The notes below the pieces were generated by a model that saw only the letters and a program-made list of their open reading frames with translations, was not told where the DNA came from and made no database searches. Positions 26,513 to 35,070 of a DNA stretch of 64,000 nucleotides are shown here, piece after piece. Every line of letters begins with the position of its first letter. Positions within the stretch are counted from its first letter, which is position 1. A program made the translations under genes and the position numbers. This DNA is from Brevundimonas nasdae (GTDB lineage: Bacteria > Pseudomonadota > Alphaproteobacteria > Caulobacterales > Caulobacteraceae). The stretch lies in the NCBI RefSeq assembly GCF_016654005.1, contig NZ_JAEPWN010000001.1, positions 1 to 64,000 of the forward strand. Reading direction: 5' to 3'.

Positions 26513-27638
26513 CGGAACGATGTAGCTGATCCGCCACTGAACGAGCAACGATTCCCGCCAGGCGCACCGGCACGGCGTTGCCGAGCTGACGCATGGTTTC
26601 CGTCCAGGAGCCATGGAAGAGAAAGTCGTCGGGGAAGGTCTGCAATCGAGCGGCCTCGCGCACCGAGAAATAGCGGATCGAGCCATTGGGCCGACGCAGC
26701 ATGTTCTCGCCGCCAGGCACGCCATGGACCCCAGCCTTCAAGGTCTTAGCCGGCGCGTCCAGCGGACTGCCCGTATGTCCCGGGTAGGAGCGGGCGCCGG
26801 GAATGAACCTATGATCGGGGAAGCCCTTGGCCGCCTTGGGTTCGAGCTCGGGGTCCGGCAGGCCGAGAAAGGCGTCGCGCACGGTCAACCACGGCAGGGA
26901 GGTCGGCTTGTCACCCTTGATCTTCGGTGCGACCTCCCGCAGCAGTCGGCGTTCGACCCGTCCAATACGGTGCCGGTCGAAATACTCCTCCTCGTGGGTC
27001 AGGGACCACGCTAGGGCGGCGGATGAATGAGTCTCGTCGGGGAAACGCCATTCGACGCCAAGGTCGGAGCGGAACCCGACCAGGAAGATACGCTCGCGAC
27101 GTTGCGGCACGCCATGATTGGCGGCGTTGAGTAGGCGCAGGACGACATTGTAGCGCAGCCCCGAGTTGGAGCCGCTGGTTTCGTGGCGTTCGAGCCGGCC
27201 CAGATGATCGATCCAAGGCTCGCCGGCGCGCGCCGTCACCTCAGGATGAGCGAGCTGCAGCCGGATGTAGCTCAGATAATTCTGGAAGGTCGCGCGCGTC
27301 AGGCCCTTCACGTTCTCGAACACAAAGGCCCTGGGCTGGAGCTCCCTCACGGCGCGAATGGCCTCGGGGAACATGTCACGATGGTCGAGGTGGGCGTTGT
27401 GCTTGCCGCCCAGCGAGAAGGGCTGGCACGGCGGACCGCCCGAGACGAGGTCGATAGTCCCTAGGCCGTCGTAGGACATCACGCGCACATCGCCCTGCGT
27501 CACGGGCCAGGGCTTGTTGTCCTTCAGGGTGTCGCAGGCCCAGCGGTCCCATTCGACCACCGCCGCGTGATCGAACCCGGCCTCGGCCACGCCCAGGCCA
27601 AGTCCTCCCGCTCCGGCGAACAGTTCGATCGATCTCAT
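26427..27638 (-). CDS. DNA (cytosine-5) methyltransferase, Eco29kI-type partner
   Basis: Encodes 403 residues. Classical m5C motifs are present: F-A-G-A-G-G-L-G-L-G for SAM binding, G-G-P-P-C-Q-P-F-S with catalytic Cys71, F-E-N-V at 107-110, and L-G-N-A-V-P near the end. It protects host sites against the adjacent Eco29kI-like nuclease by methylating a cytosine, probably within CCGCGG. It is the second gene of a vsr-MTase-REase operon and overlaps vsr by four bases at its start. Confidence 0.95.
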   Translation of the reverse strand: MRSIELFAGAGGLGLGVAEAGFDHAAVVEWDRWACDTLKDNKPWPVTQGDVRVMSYDGLGTIDLVSGGPPCQPFSLGGKHNAHLDHRDMFPEAIRAVRELQPRAFVFENVKGLTRATFQNYLSYIRLQLAHPEVTARAGEPWIDHLGRLERHETSGSNSGLRYNVVLRLLNAANHGVPQRRERIFLVGFRSDLGVEWRFPDETHSSAALAWSLTHEEEYFDRHRIGRVERRLLREVAPKIKGDKPTSLPWLTVRDAFLGLPDPELEPKAAKGFPDHRFIPGARSYPGHTGSPLDAPAKTLKAGVHGVPGGENMLRRPNGSIRYFSVREAARLQTFPDDFLFHGSWTETMRQLGNAVPVRLAGIVARSVADQLHRSDERPGPIQSAGEAAPGRKRGQRPAAQTH

Positions 27639-28054
27639 CCGAGGAAAGCCCTCACGCGACGCTCCAGTCCGGGACGGTCACCCAGTTCGCACTCCCAGAG
27701 AATCAGAGCCTCCCAGCCCGATTCGTTCAACCGCAGTTCCACCTCGCGATCACGTTCCTGGTTCCGGGCGAGCTTTGGTCCCCAGAATTCCACACGGGAC
27801 TTGGGCGCTCGCGCCAGCTTGCAGTTGGGATCGTCGTGGCCATGCCAGAAGCAGCCGTGCACCAGGATCACCTTGCGGCGCGGACCGAACACCAAGTCCG
27901 GCTTGCCTGGCAGGTCATTGCGATGAAGTCGATATCGATAGCCCATGCCGTGGACCAGCTTGCGCACCAGCAGTTCCGGCTTGGTGTCGCGCGATCGCAC
28001 TCGCGACATACGCTCCGAGCGCTGGGCTGGTGAAAGGGTGTCCACGCCCGCCAC
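27635..28054 (-). CDS. vsr: Very short patch repair endonuclease Vsr
   Basis: Encodes 139 residues from a GTG start. The family core is clear: R-S-E-R-M-S-R-V-R-S-R-D-T-K-P-E-L, then D-L-P-G-K-P-D-L-V-F and V-H-G-C-F-W-H-G-H. Vsr nicks DNA beside T:G mismatches that arise when 5-methylcytosine deaminates, so it repairs damage caused by the adjacent methyltransferase. Its stop overlaps the methyltransferase start, and it is the promoter-proximal gene of this restriction operon. Confidence 0.95.
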   Translation of the reverse strand: MAGVDTLSPAQRSERMSRVRSRDTKPELLVRKLVHGMGYRYRLHRNDLPGKPDLVFGPRRKVILVHGCFWHGHDDPNCKLARAPKSRVEFWGPKLARNQERDREVELRLNESGWEALILWECELGDRPGLERRVRAFLG

Positions 28055-28630
28055 TGACCGTCATTCGCGGTGGAAGTCCAGCGGGATCCGGGATGCGTGC
28101 CTGGCGGTGCGTCCGACTGTGACGCAGGTCGCCGATCCTGGGCAGTGATGGGGAGTCTGGTACGTGCTCTCCTCAGACCTCTCGGAAATTCCGCTGTCGG
28201 GCGTGGATGACATCGCCGCCAGCGCGGGACCAACGTGCCTCAAAGTGGACCTCGGGAGCGTCCGCCATCTAGGTGAGGGCGATCGACCGCATCGTCGTCG
28301 ATACGCCCATCGAAGCCATCAGAGACCGCTGCTGCCAAACGCTGGGGTCTTGCCCGGACGCCGTCACCGCCCGACCAATTTCGACCGATGGACTTCTCGA
28401 GTACGTCTATCCCGAACGCTGAAACCACGGCGGCTTGAAGCCATAGATCCGGGAACGGTCGGGTGGGCAGGCGATACTGACCGGCATTCCAGACCCCTTC
28501 GACATTTCGGCATGGCCCTCGCTCTACGCGAGCGCCCGAGGGGCACGGATGGCTTGCGATTGCATTGCGGGTCGGATCGACCGATGTTGGGCGAACCGGC
28601 GGGACCAGGGGCCGGCGACGGAATCGCTGC
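28055..28630. other. 576-bp gap between divergent restriction and ABC-3C operons
   Basis: No convincing gene is visible on either strand; the frames that stay open lack start signals and family resemblance. The region must hold the divergent promoters of vsr and the ABC-3C operon. It may also contain remains of decayed genes. Confidence 0.4.
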
Positions 28631-29575
28631 GTGTCTTTCTCACCTTCACGACGGAACGCCATCAAGGCCGCGCTTGAGCTGAAACTTCGCCGGGCCAAGG
28701 GGGTGAAGCTCCAGGAGTTCCTGTCCGAGCTCATGACCCGCGTATACAGCGACGCCTTCCAAGGCGTCGGCACGGACTATTCGCGGGGCGATCTCAAATG
28801 CGACGGCCTTCTCATGGACCCCCTCACCGTGTTTGCCTGCTACGGTCCGGTCAACGCCGGGGCAAATGCGACAAAGGCCGCGATGAGCACGGCTGTGGCC
28901 AAGGTCAACTCGGACTTTCTTGGGGCGCTGAAGCATTGGCCCGGCCTGAAAGGCTGGAAGTTCGTTCATAACTACGTCGAACAGCCACCGGCCCAGATCG
29001 TGGCGAAGATTCTTGAGCTGCGAGCTGCCCACCCCGGAGTGAAGATCGATATCTTCGGCAGGGAGCAGTTCGAGGCTGCGCTGTTCGGTCTGGATGTCGA
29101 TGCGATCGACGATCTGGTCGGCCAGGCGGCGTCTGATGAAGACTTCCGTGCGATTCAGCCCGAAGTCCTGCTAAAGGTCGTGAGCGATCTCATGGCTGTT
29201 CAACATGATGCCGCTAACCTAGACCCGCCTCGGGCGGTGCCCGAGCGCAAACTTCACTTCAACGGCCTTAGCGACCATTCGCAGAGCCGTATCATCAACG
29301 GCATGCAGAACTCGAACAGGGTCGGGCAAATGCTCGACAACCACCAGGATCCCATGCTCGGCGCCGAAATTGCCGCCGTATTGAAGGCGAAGTATCTGGA
29401 CCTGGGGGCCCAGGACATAGAGCCGGACGACATCCTGTTTCAGCTCTATGAGTTCGTCGCTGGCGTCGAACGGATGACCGCTGCGCTCGACGTGGCCGTA
29501 TGGAGCCTGTTGGCGCATTTCTTCGAAACCTGCACGATCTTCGAAGATGAGCCGGTCGAGGTGACGGCGGCGTGA
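28631..29575 (+). CDS. ABC-3C system effector-type protein
   Basis: Encodes 314 residues from GTG 28631; a TTG at 28565 would add 22 poorly conserved residues. The N-terminal part has L-Q-E-F-L-S-E-L-M and G-D-L-K-C-D-G-L, which resembles a nuclease-like fold but lacks an obvious catalytic lysine. The C-terminal helices (VAGVERMTAALDVAVWSLLA) fit the C-terminal domains of ABC-three-component proteins. Assignment rests mainly on its place directly before a middle component and a DUF2326 ATPase, which it overlaps in a tight operon. Predicted antiphage effector. Confidence 0.65.
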   Translation: MSFSPSRRNAIKAALELKLRRAKGVKLQEFLSELMTRVYSDAFQGVGTDYSRGDLKCDGLLMDPLTVFACYGPVNAGANATKAAMSTAVAKVNSDFLGALKHWPGLKGWKFVHNYVEQPPAQIVAKILELRAAHPGVKIDIFGREQFEAALFGLDVDAIDDLVGQAASDEDFRAIQPEVLLKVVSDLMAVQHDAANLDPPRAVPERKLHFNGLSDHSQSRIINGMQNSNRVGQMLDNHQDPMLGAEIAAVLKAKYLDLGAQDIEPDDILFQLYEFVAGVERMTAALDVAVWSLLAHFFETCTIFEDEPVEVTAA

Positions 29576-29820
29576 TCCTGCCCAGCAAATATCTGAAGCC
29601 GGACCGGGCGCTCCTGTCTGTCGGCGGCGAGATCCTGTCGGTCATGGGAGACGCCGCGACGGTGTCCGAAATTTGGGATAAGGTCCGCGCGCGTCGTTCA
29701 GACCAGAACGGTGAGTCACCCCTGCCGTTCGACTGGTTCGTTCTGGCCCTGTCCCTGCTCTACGCCGTGGGCGCGATCGATCAGGTCGACGGCGCCGTGA
29801 TCAAAACGACCGCGCGATGA
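29572..29820 (+). CDS. ABC-3C system middle component (MC6-like)
   Basis: Encodes 82 residues. It begins M-I-L-P-S-K-Y-L-K-P-D-R-A-L-L-S-V-G-G-E-I-L and contains F-D-W-F-V-L-A-L-S-L-L-Y-A-V-G-A-I, which matches the pattern of the MC6 group of small winged-helix-like middle components. Such proteins connect the effector to the ATPase in ABC-3C systems. It overlaps both neighbours by four bases. Confidence 0.8.
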   Translation: MILPSKYLKPDRALLSVGGEILSVMGDAATVSEIWDKVRARRSDQNGESPLPFDWFVLALSLLYAVGAIDQVDGAVIKTTAR

Positions 29821-31610
29821 TCCGCACGATCGACAGCACGCTTTCCACGTTCAAGACCGTCGTCTTCGGCGAGGGATTGAACATTCTCCTGGCGGATGTC
29901 GCTGCAGAATCGACGGGGCGCCACACTCGGAACTCGGCGGGAAAGACGAGCCTCGTCGAGGTCATCCACTTCCTGCTGGGCGCCGACGCGCCCAAAAAAT
30001 CGTTGTTCAAGCACCCCGAGCTGATCGATCACAGCTTCTCCATGGAGGTGCTGCTGGGCGACCGCTGGGTCACGGTTCGGCGGTCAGGTTCAAGCGACCA
30101 GATGGTTCATCTGATCGCGGGTGATGCCAACGGTCTGGGGTTGCACATCCCGATCGACATCTTCGCGAGCGACGAGGACGAGGTCTCCGTCGATCTGAAT
30201 ACATGGCGGGCGGTGCTTGGCGATCTGTGGTTCGATCTACCCCGCGATCGGAAGGACACGCCGTTCGAACGCAAATGGGCTCCGACCTTCCGCTCCCTTG
30301 TCGGCTACTTCGCCCGCCGCCGGGCGTCCGGCGGCCTGGACGTGATTGAAAAGACCGCCTCGGATCAGAAACCGGGCAGTTGGCAGGTCGCCTTGTCGTA
30401 CCTAATCGGCCTGGACTGGGAGGTTGCGCGCTCCTTCCAGGACATGCGGGATCGACGCCGGGCCATCGAAACCCTGACCAAGGCGATCAAGGAGGGCGAA
30501 CTCGGTGCCATCTTTGGGACAACGGCCGAAATCCGGCCCGAACTCGCCCGGGCGGAAGCACGCCGCGATAGCCTGCGGGCTCAGATCGACGCCTTCCTCG
30601 TCCACGATAGCTTTCGGGAGCTGGCGGCAAGGGCCGCCGAGCTGAAGGAGAAAGTCTCCGACGTGACGTTCGGCCTGGCTGAGGCAGACGCGGCCGTCGA
30701 CTACATGTCGCGGTCCCTCCAAGAAGAGGCACCGCCCGCCTACACCGACGTCGAGCGCCTCTACGCCGCCGCCAATGTTGAACTTCCGGCGGTGGCCCTT
30801 CGTCGGTTCGAGGATGTGAAGGCCTTCCAGGCCTCCGTTGCGTCGAACCGTCGTCGCTATCTCGAGGCTCAGATAAAGGAGGTGCGCGATCACCGCACCG
30901 CACTCGAACGCGCGCTTCGGGACGCCTCGGACGAGCGAACGAAGATCCTGCGGTCTCTGGACGGGACGGGGGCATTCGAGGACCTGATCCGCTTGCGCGA
31001 GGCCCTCGGCGAGATCGTCGGCCGGGTCGAGGTGCTGAAGGGGAAACTGCAGCACGCCGCGAGTCTCGAAAACGACAAGACGCAGCTGAAAGCCGAGGCG
31101 GCCGAATTGCAGCTTGAACTACAGCAGGATCACGACGAAGCCGAAGACCAGATCAAGCGCGCCACCGTCCTCGTGGATCGCGCGATCGACACCCTCTACG
31201 ACGACCGGACGGGCAACCTGATCGTCGAAGCGTCACGCTCCGGACCGAAGTTCCGGATCGATATTCAAGGCGGCGGCAACAAGGGCGGGATCGACATGAT
31301 GAAGCTGTTCTGCTTCGACATGGCGCTTCTCGAAATCGCTTTCGAACGCTTCGAACCGGGCCCCCGCATGGTGGTTCATGACAGCCACATGTTTGATGGC
31401 GTGGATTCCCGGCAGGTGGGTCTTGCCTTGGCTTATGGCGACAAGGTCTCCCGCAAGGCTGGGGGGCAATACATCGTCGCCCTGAACAGCGATGAGTTCG
31501 AGAAGGCCGCACTCGCCCTCGACGACCCTCTGGAAGACGCGATCAATGCGGTGAGGCTGACCGACGATGAGACCGGCGGCCTGTTCGGCTTCCGCTTTGA
31601 TATGAGCTGA
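29817..31610 (+). CDS. DUF2326 SMC-like ATPase of the ABC-3C system
   Basis: Encodes 597 residues. The N-terminal Walker A is R-N-S-A-G-K-T-S-L-V-E-V; a long coiled coil fills about 190-430; the C-terminal half has K-L-F-C-F-D-M-A-L-L and M-V-V-H-D-S-H-M-F-D, the DUF2326 ABC signature and Walker B-like region. This is the ATPase of ABC-three-component systems, proposed to sense foreign DNA or protein and release the effector. The gene is intact. Confidence 0.88.
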   Translation: MIRTIDSTLSTFKTVVFGEGLNILLADVAAESTGRHTRNSAGKTSLVEVIHFLLGADAPKKSLFKHPELIDHSFSMEVLLGDRWVTVRRSGSSDQMVHLIAGDANGLGLHIPIDIFASDEDEVSVDLNTWRAVLGDLWFDLPRDRKDTPFERKWAPTFRSLVGYFARRRASGGLDVIEKTASDQKPGSWQVALSYLIGLDWEVARSFQDMRDRRRAIETLTKAIKEGELGAIFGTTAEIRPELARAEARRDSLRAQIDAFLVHDSFRELAARAAELKEKVSDVTFGLAEADAAVDYMSRSLQEEAPPAYTDVERLYAAANVELPAVALRRFEDVKAFQASVASNRRRYLEAQIKEVRDHRTALERALRDASDERTKILRSLDGTGAFEDLIRLREALGEIVGRVEVLKGKLQHAASLENDKTQLKAEAAELQLELQQDHDEAEDQIKRATVLVDRAIDTLYDDRTGNLIVEASRSGPKFRIDIQGGGNKGGIDMMKLFCFDMALLEIAFERFEPGPRMVVHDSHMFDGVDSRQVGLALAYGDKVSRKAGGQYIVALNSDEFEKAALALDDPLEDAINAVRLTDDETGGLFGFRFDMS

Positions 31611-32565
31611 GAGACGGTCGGCCTGGGCAGGGCGCCCTGACGGTGTTCGTATTCAGCGTGTCAGAACGGTGCCCATCTCGAGGCCTGGCCCTACGTGCGC
31701 CGCAAGGCTTCTAGCCGCGCGGATGTGCGCGCGTGGCGGCGCACGCCGATGGGGTGCCTCGATGCCAGGCTACGACGCTGTAAGTTTCTGTTCCCGTCTT
31801 GGTCGCGATCCTGATGTTGCCGGTGATGGAGGCATCGGCGCCGGTCAGGCGAAGGCGGGCACCGAGCCCGTCCAACTGGCACAGGGTAGCCGGCGCCGAC
31901 AGCCCGACGCCGTGATGAACAACGCAGGCCACGTCGCAACGGCGGCGCATGCGATGATCGCGCGCCCCTTGCGTTGGTCTCGGTCGCACTCGCCGCAGCG
32001 ACCTATTTCGGATCTCCCGAGCGGCAATCGACGGAGGTCATCGCCATACCGCGCGATGAAGCGCCGACCTTCCACCGCGACGGTCATCAGCCTGCGCACG
32101 GCATCATCGTGTAGGCCGACCATCGAGATCCTGACGTAGGCGAGCTTCGTCTCCCTCAGAACTTCTTCGATATCGGCCTGAAGAAGACATCGCCAGGATC
32201 GTCACCCTTTCCAAGTTCAGCGATTTGGGCTGAAGGTTCGCCACGCTCGGGAGGACGACATCGGGCGGAAACAGCCTCGCCGTCTGTGCGTGACGCCACG
32301 TCGTCACATCCGCGTAACAGTTGCGCCATCGGAAAGGCGCGGCGCTCGCATCGAGCGGCTAATCGGTCATCGTCGTTCCCGGATGCATCGGTAACTCCCT
32401 GCACCCCATCGCTTTCGCCGGGAAGGAATTAGCGCACTACACGCCTCGGCCGGGGATAAGTCAGGGTTGTCCTGAGCTTGTCACGTCAAAATGGTCTGTT
32501 CGCGCATTGTTCTTGTGACGAACGCAGTTAGGATTGGCACCTCTGCCATTGCGAGGACAGCGGAA
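31611..32565. other. 955-bp stretch without a supported gene
   Basis: Several overlapping frames are open on both strands here, but none has a ribosome site, a family match or coding-like composition over its whole length. One reverse frame (31711-31989) has a short stretch resembling a secreted protein (GADASITGNIRIATKTGTET), so a decayed gene may be present. The promoter of the 32.5-37.7 kb operon should lie at its right end. Confidence 0.4.
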
Positions 32566-33544
32566 ATGACGATCAATTCGCTCTACGCGCGCATGCGGAC
32601 CCACGGGACCCTCTCGGAGCCAAAGGAGGATATTCCTGACGCCGTGTTCGCCCTGCCTTCAACCGTCCACTGGATGAGGGCGATGGCGATCCTCGTGACG
32701 TCGTTGGACGTCGGCTTCGTGACCGGGCGCGATTTTTACCAACGGGTCCAGCGCAAGACCCTGCCCGAGCGGCAGTTGAATTCCATTTACGAACAACTGC
32801 TCTTCGCTTTGAACCAGCTCGCGACGCTCGACGTGCTGGCGACGGCCGCCAACAAAGCCGACGTCGCGCGAACCGGCATCGTGGCGTGGTACTATGGCGT
32901 CTATGGCGCGGCCTCGGCGATGATTGCGGCCGCAGACGGATCTTTCCCCGAAACCCATGCGGCAACCGCGCGGCAATGGGACCGTCAGTTCGCAGTCCCC
33001 GGACTCGTCATGGCACCTTTTGCCGACCGCATCGATCGCCTCGGCAAGGCGGAGGTGGAAGCGGCGCTGCGGGTGCCTCGCGCCCGGGGGAAGCACTCGC
33101 TGACCACGCGCCCAGAGACGGTAGACGACGCCTGGGGCTGTATGGCGGAGTATCTGTCCGGCAGCGCAGGGTGGGAGCAGTGGAACGTTCAGATCTCCGT
33201 CAGGGACAGCCCCGCCTTCCGCGCCCTCGGGGTGAAAGATTTCAAGACGAAGGCCGCAAGGGCTTTGCGCGACGAGGCCTTCAATCGCCGCAGCCTGTGT
33301 TTTCTGCACGAGGCGTTCCGCTATCGAGGAAAGGCCAACTACCGGGACGCCATCTATCTCGCTTATGGCCAAGACGCTGGACGGGTTCGTCGCCGATCTG
33401 CGGGTGGTGCTGGCGGCTTTCAGCGGCATGGCTGCCGCCTATTGCGCGGCGAGGGTCGGGCGTGAGGAATGGGACTGGTTTGTCGGAGATCTCGCCGAGC
33501 GCGTGGCCATCTCGATTTCGGCCGCTGACGTGTGGAGCCGATGA
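32566..33544 (+). pseudogene. First gene of unknown four-gene operon, frameshifted
   Basis: Reading frame 1 runs from ATG 32566 (GAGGA upstream) to about 33366; the natural continuation lies in frame 2, from 33371 to the TGA at 33544, which overlaps the next start by ATGA. Removing one C from GGCC at 33367-33370 joins IYLAYGKTLDGF and gives 325 residues. Without it the frame runs on to 33465 as arginine-rich nonsense. The protein is helical, with W-Y-Y-G-V-Y-G-A-A-S-A-M-I that faintly recalls HEPN-type helices. No family was recognised. Sequencing error or a real inactivation are equally possible. Confidence 0.6.
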
Positions 33545-35070
33545 AGGTCTCCGCGACACTCCCCATTCCTGATCTTGCGCGCGCCAGCGATCAGGAAATC
33601 GAAAGTCTCTTTCGCTCCTTCGATGGCCGATGGAGCGCGCAGACCAAGGCATTACTGGCGCAGCACGGCGTCAAAAAGCTCGACCTGGACGACAACTGGG
33701 CGAATGTGCCGCCGATTTGGCGCTGCATGCCATGCGGTCGCTACAAGGCTGAGCTCGCTCGGCTGTCGGACGCCGGAGTGCTGATCTGTCGGTTGGACCG
33801 GCATCACGATCACCTTCGGGATTATGGCAAGCGGGTCTTGCGGCGCGACGGAAACCGTCCGTCCGAGCCCGAGGCCTTCAGCCGCTGGTTTGGCGCCGTG
33901 TCGGTCTGTAAGGAGCTCATCGAGCGCTTTCATCCGTCTATCGTCTGCGTTGACTGCAATGCGGCGGACGGCGATGCGAAGCGGAGGCTCAAGGGCATCG
34001 TCCACCCCGACTTCAGCTTCTCTCCCGCCGAGATCTCGACCTTCATCACCATCCAGCCAGGCCGCCCGCACCATGTGGACGTGGAGAAGGCCGAAGCGAT
34101 CTGGAAATCGGTGGAGGACGACGTGCTCGACCGGATTTCATTTGCCGCCCTGCTCGCCGCGCGGGTGGCTGAAGGCCGGCATCAGCGCCAAGGTCGCAAA
34201 CAGGTGTCCGAGCCGCCGCTGGGCCCCCTGCTGAGCGACATGTCTCGCAACCCCGCCTATCCCGCGCACAAGCTGTTCCAACTGCCCTACGAGCTATCCG
34301 CGCGCTCGCTTCAGAAAGACGGCTTCCGTTCGTCGGTGAAACTCAAGGCCCGACCGGTTCGTGTCCCTTCGAAAGCCGAATTCGAGGCGTTCACTGCGAC
34401 CCAAGATCCGCGTTCGCCGTGGGTCTGGCATGATGCGGACTGGGCATGCCCGACCTGCGATCGCTCTCGGTTCGAGTGCCTGCGCCTCTCCGGCAAGGGC
34501 AAGATGACCGGCCGTCTTCACCGGCTGCACATCTATCAGGATGAAGAGGATGACGCGGCTTTACGGTGGCGTAACGGCTGGGACCAAGGCGGCCTGACCT
34601 ACAGAACGCACGCAGATGTCTATCTCTGCCAGGACTGTCGTCTGATCATCACGGACACCAACAAGCTCCTCACGGCTCCCTCGGAGGACTGCTTGAAGAT
34701 CGAAGACCTTCGCGCATTGGTCGGAGAAGCCGCGCCGCATGTGCGGCCCGAGGTCGATCTCGAGACCGCGCTGGCGCTTGCGGATGATAATTTCGAACAC
34801 GCCGAGGCTGCCGAAATCTACTGGCGCCATCGCGGCACGGCGCAGGCGATCCTCAACCGGTACGTTGAGCTGACGACGTATCGCGGCGCCGACCGCGAGA
34901 CCGCGATGTGGATCGTTCTGGAAAAAGTCGAACGCTACGATCTCGAGGACGCGGAACTCCCGCGAATGCTTGATTTCATGCTGGCCGAGGGCGCGCGGTT
35001 CTCTGCCGAGGACGAGGCCTCACGGTCCGCTCATCGGGCTGCCTTGCGGGAGGGATGCAATGAGTATTGA
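33541..35070 (+). CDS. Zinc-binding, HNH-like protein of unknown operon
   Basis: Encodes 509 residues from ATG 33541 (overlaps the preceding stop). Four CxxC pairs are visible: C-M-P-C-G-R, C-V-D-C-N, C-P-T-C-D and C-Q-D-C-R. The first two frame L-D-R-H-H-D-H-L, followed by K-R-R-L and F-S-F-S-P-A-E-I-S-T-F-I, which together look like an HNH/treble-clef nuclease core with extra zinc ribbons. Catalysis is inferred, not shown. It overlaps the next gene by 11 bases. Presence beside a membrane protein and an Mrr-like nuclease suggests a defence role. Confidence 0.7.
   Translation: MKVSATLPIPDLARASDQEIESLFRSFDGRWSAQTKALLAQHGVKKLDLDDNWANVPPIWRCMPCGRYKAELARLSDAGVLICRLDRHHDHLRDYGKRVLRRDGNRPSEPEAFSRWFGAVSVCKELIERFHPSIVCVDCNAADGDAKRRLKGIVHPDFSFSPAEISTFITIQPGRPHHVDVEKAEAIWKSVEDDVLDRISFAALLAARVAEGRHQRQGRKQVSEPPLGPLLSDMSRNPAYPAHKLFQLPYELSARSLQKDGFRSSVKLKARPVRVPSKAEFEAFTATQDPRSPWVWHDADWACPTCDRSRFECLRLSGKGKMTGRLHRLHIYQDEEDDAALRWRNGWDQGGLTYRTHADVYLCQDCRLIITDTNKLLTAPSEDCLKIEDLRALVGEAAPHVRPEVDLETALALADDNFEHAEAAEIYWRHRGTAQAILNRYVELTTYRGADRETAMWIVLEKVERYDLEDAELPRMLDFMLAEGARFSAEDEASRSAHRAALREGCNEY

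Noticed and set aside
31669..32139. 156-residue open frame in the gap after the ABC-3C operon
   Set aside because: Overlaps several other open frames, lacks a ribosome site and has no protein-like pattern.
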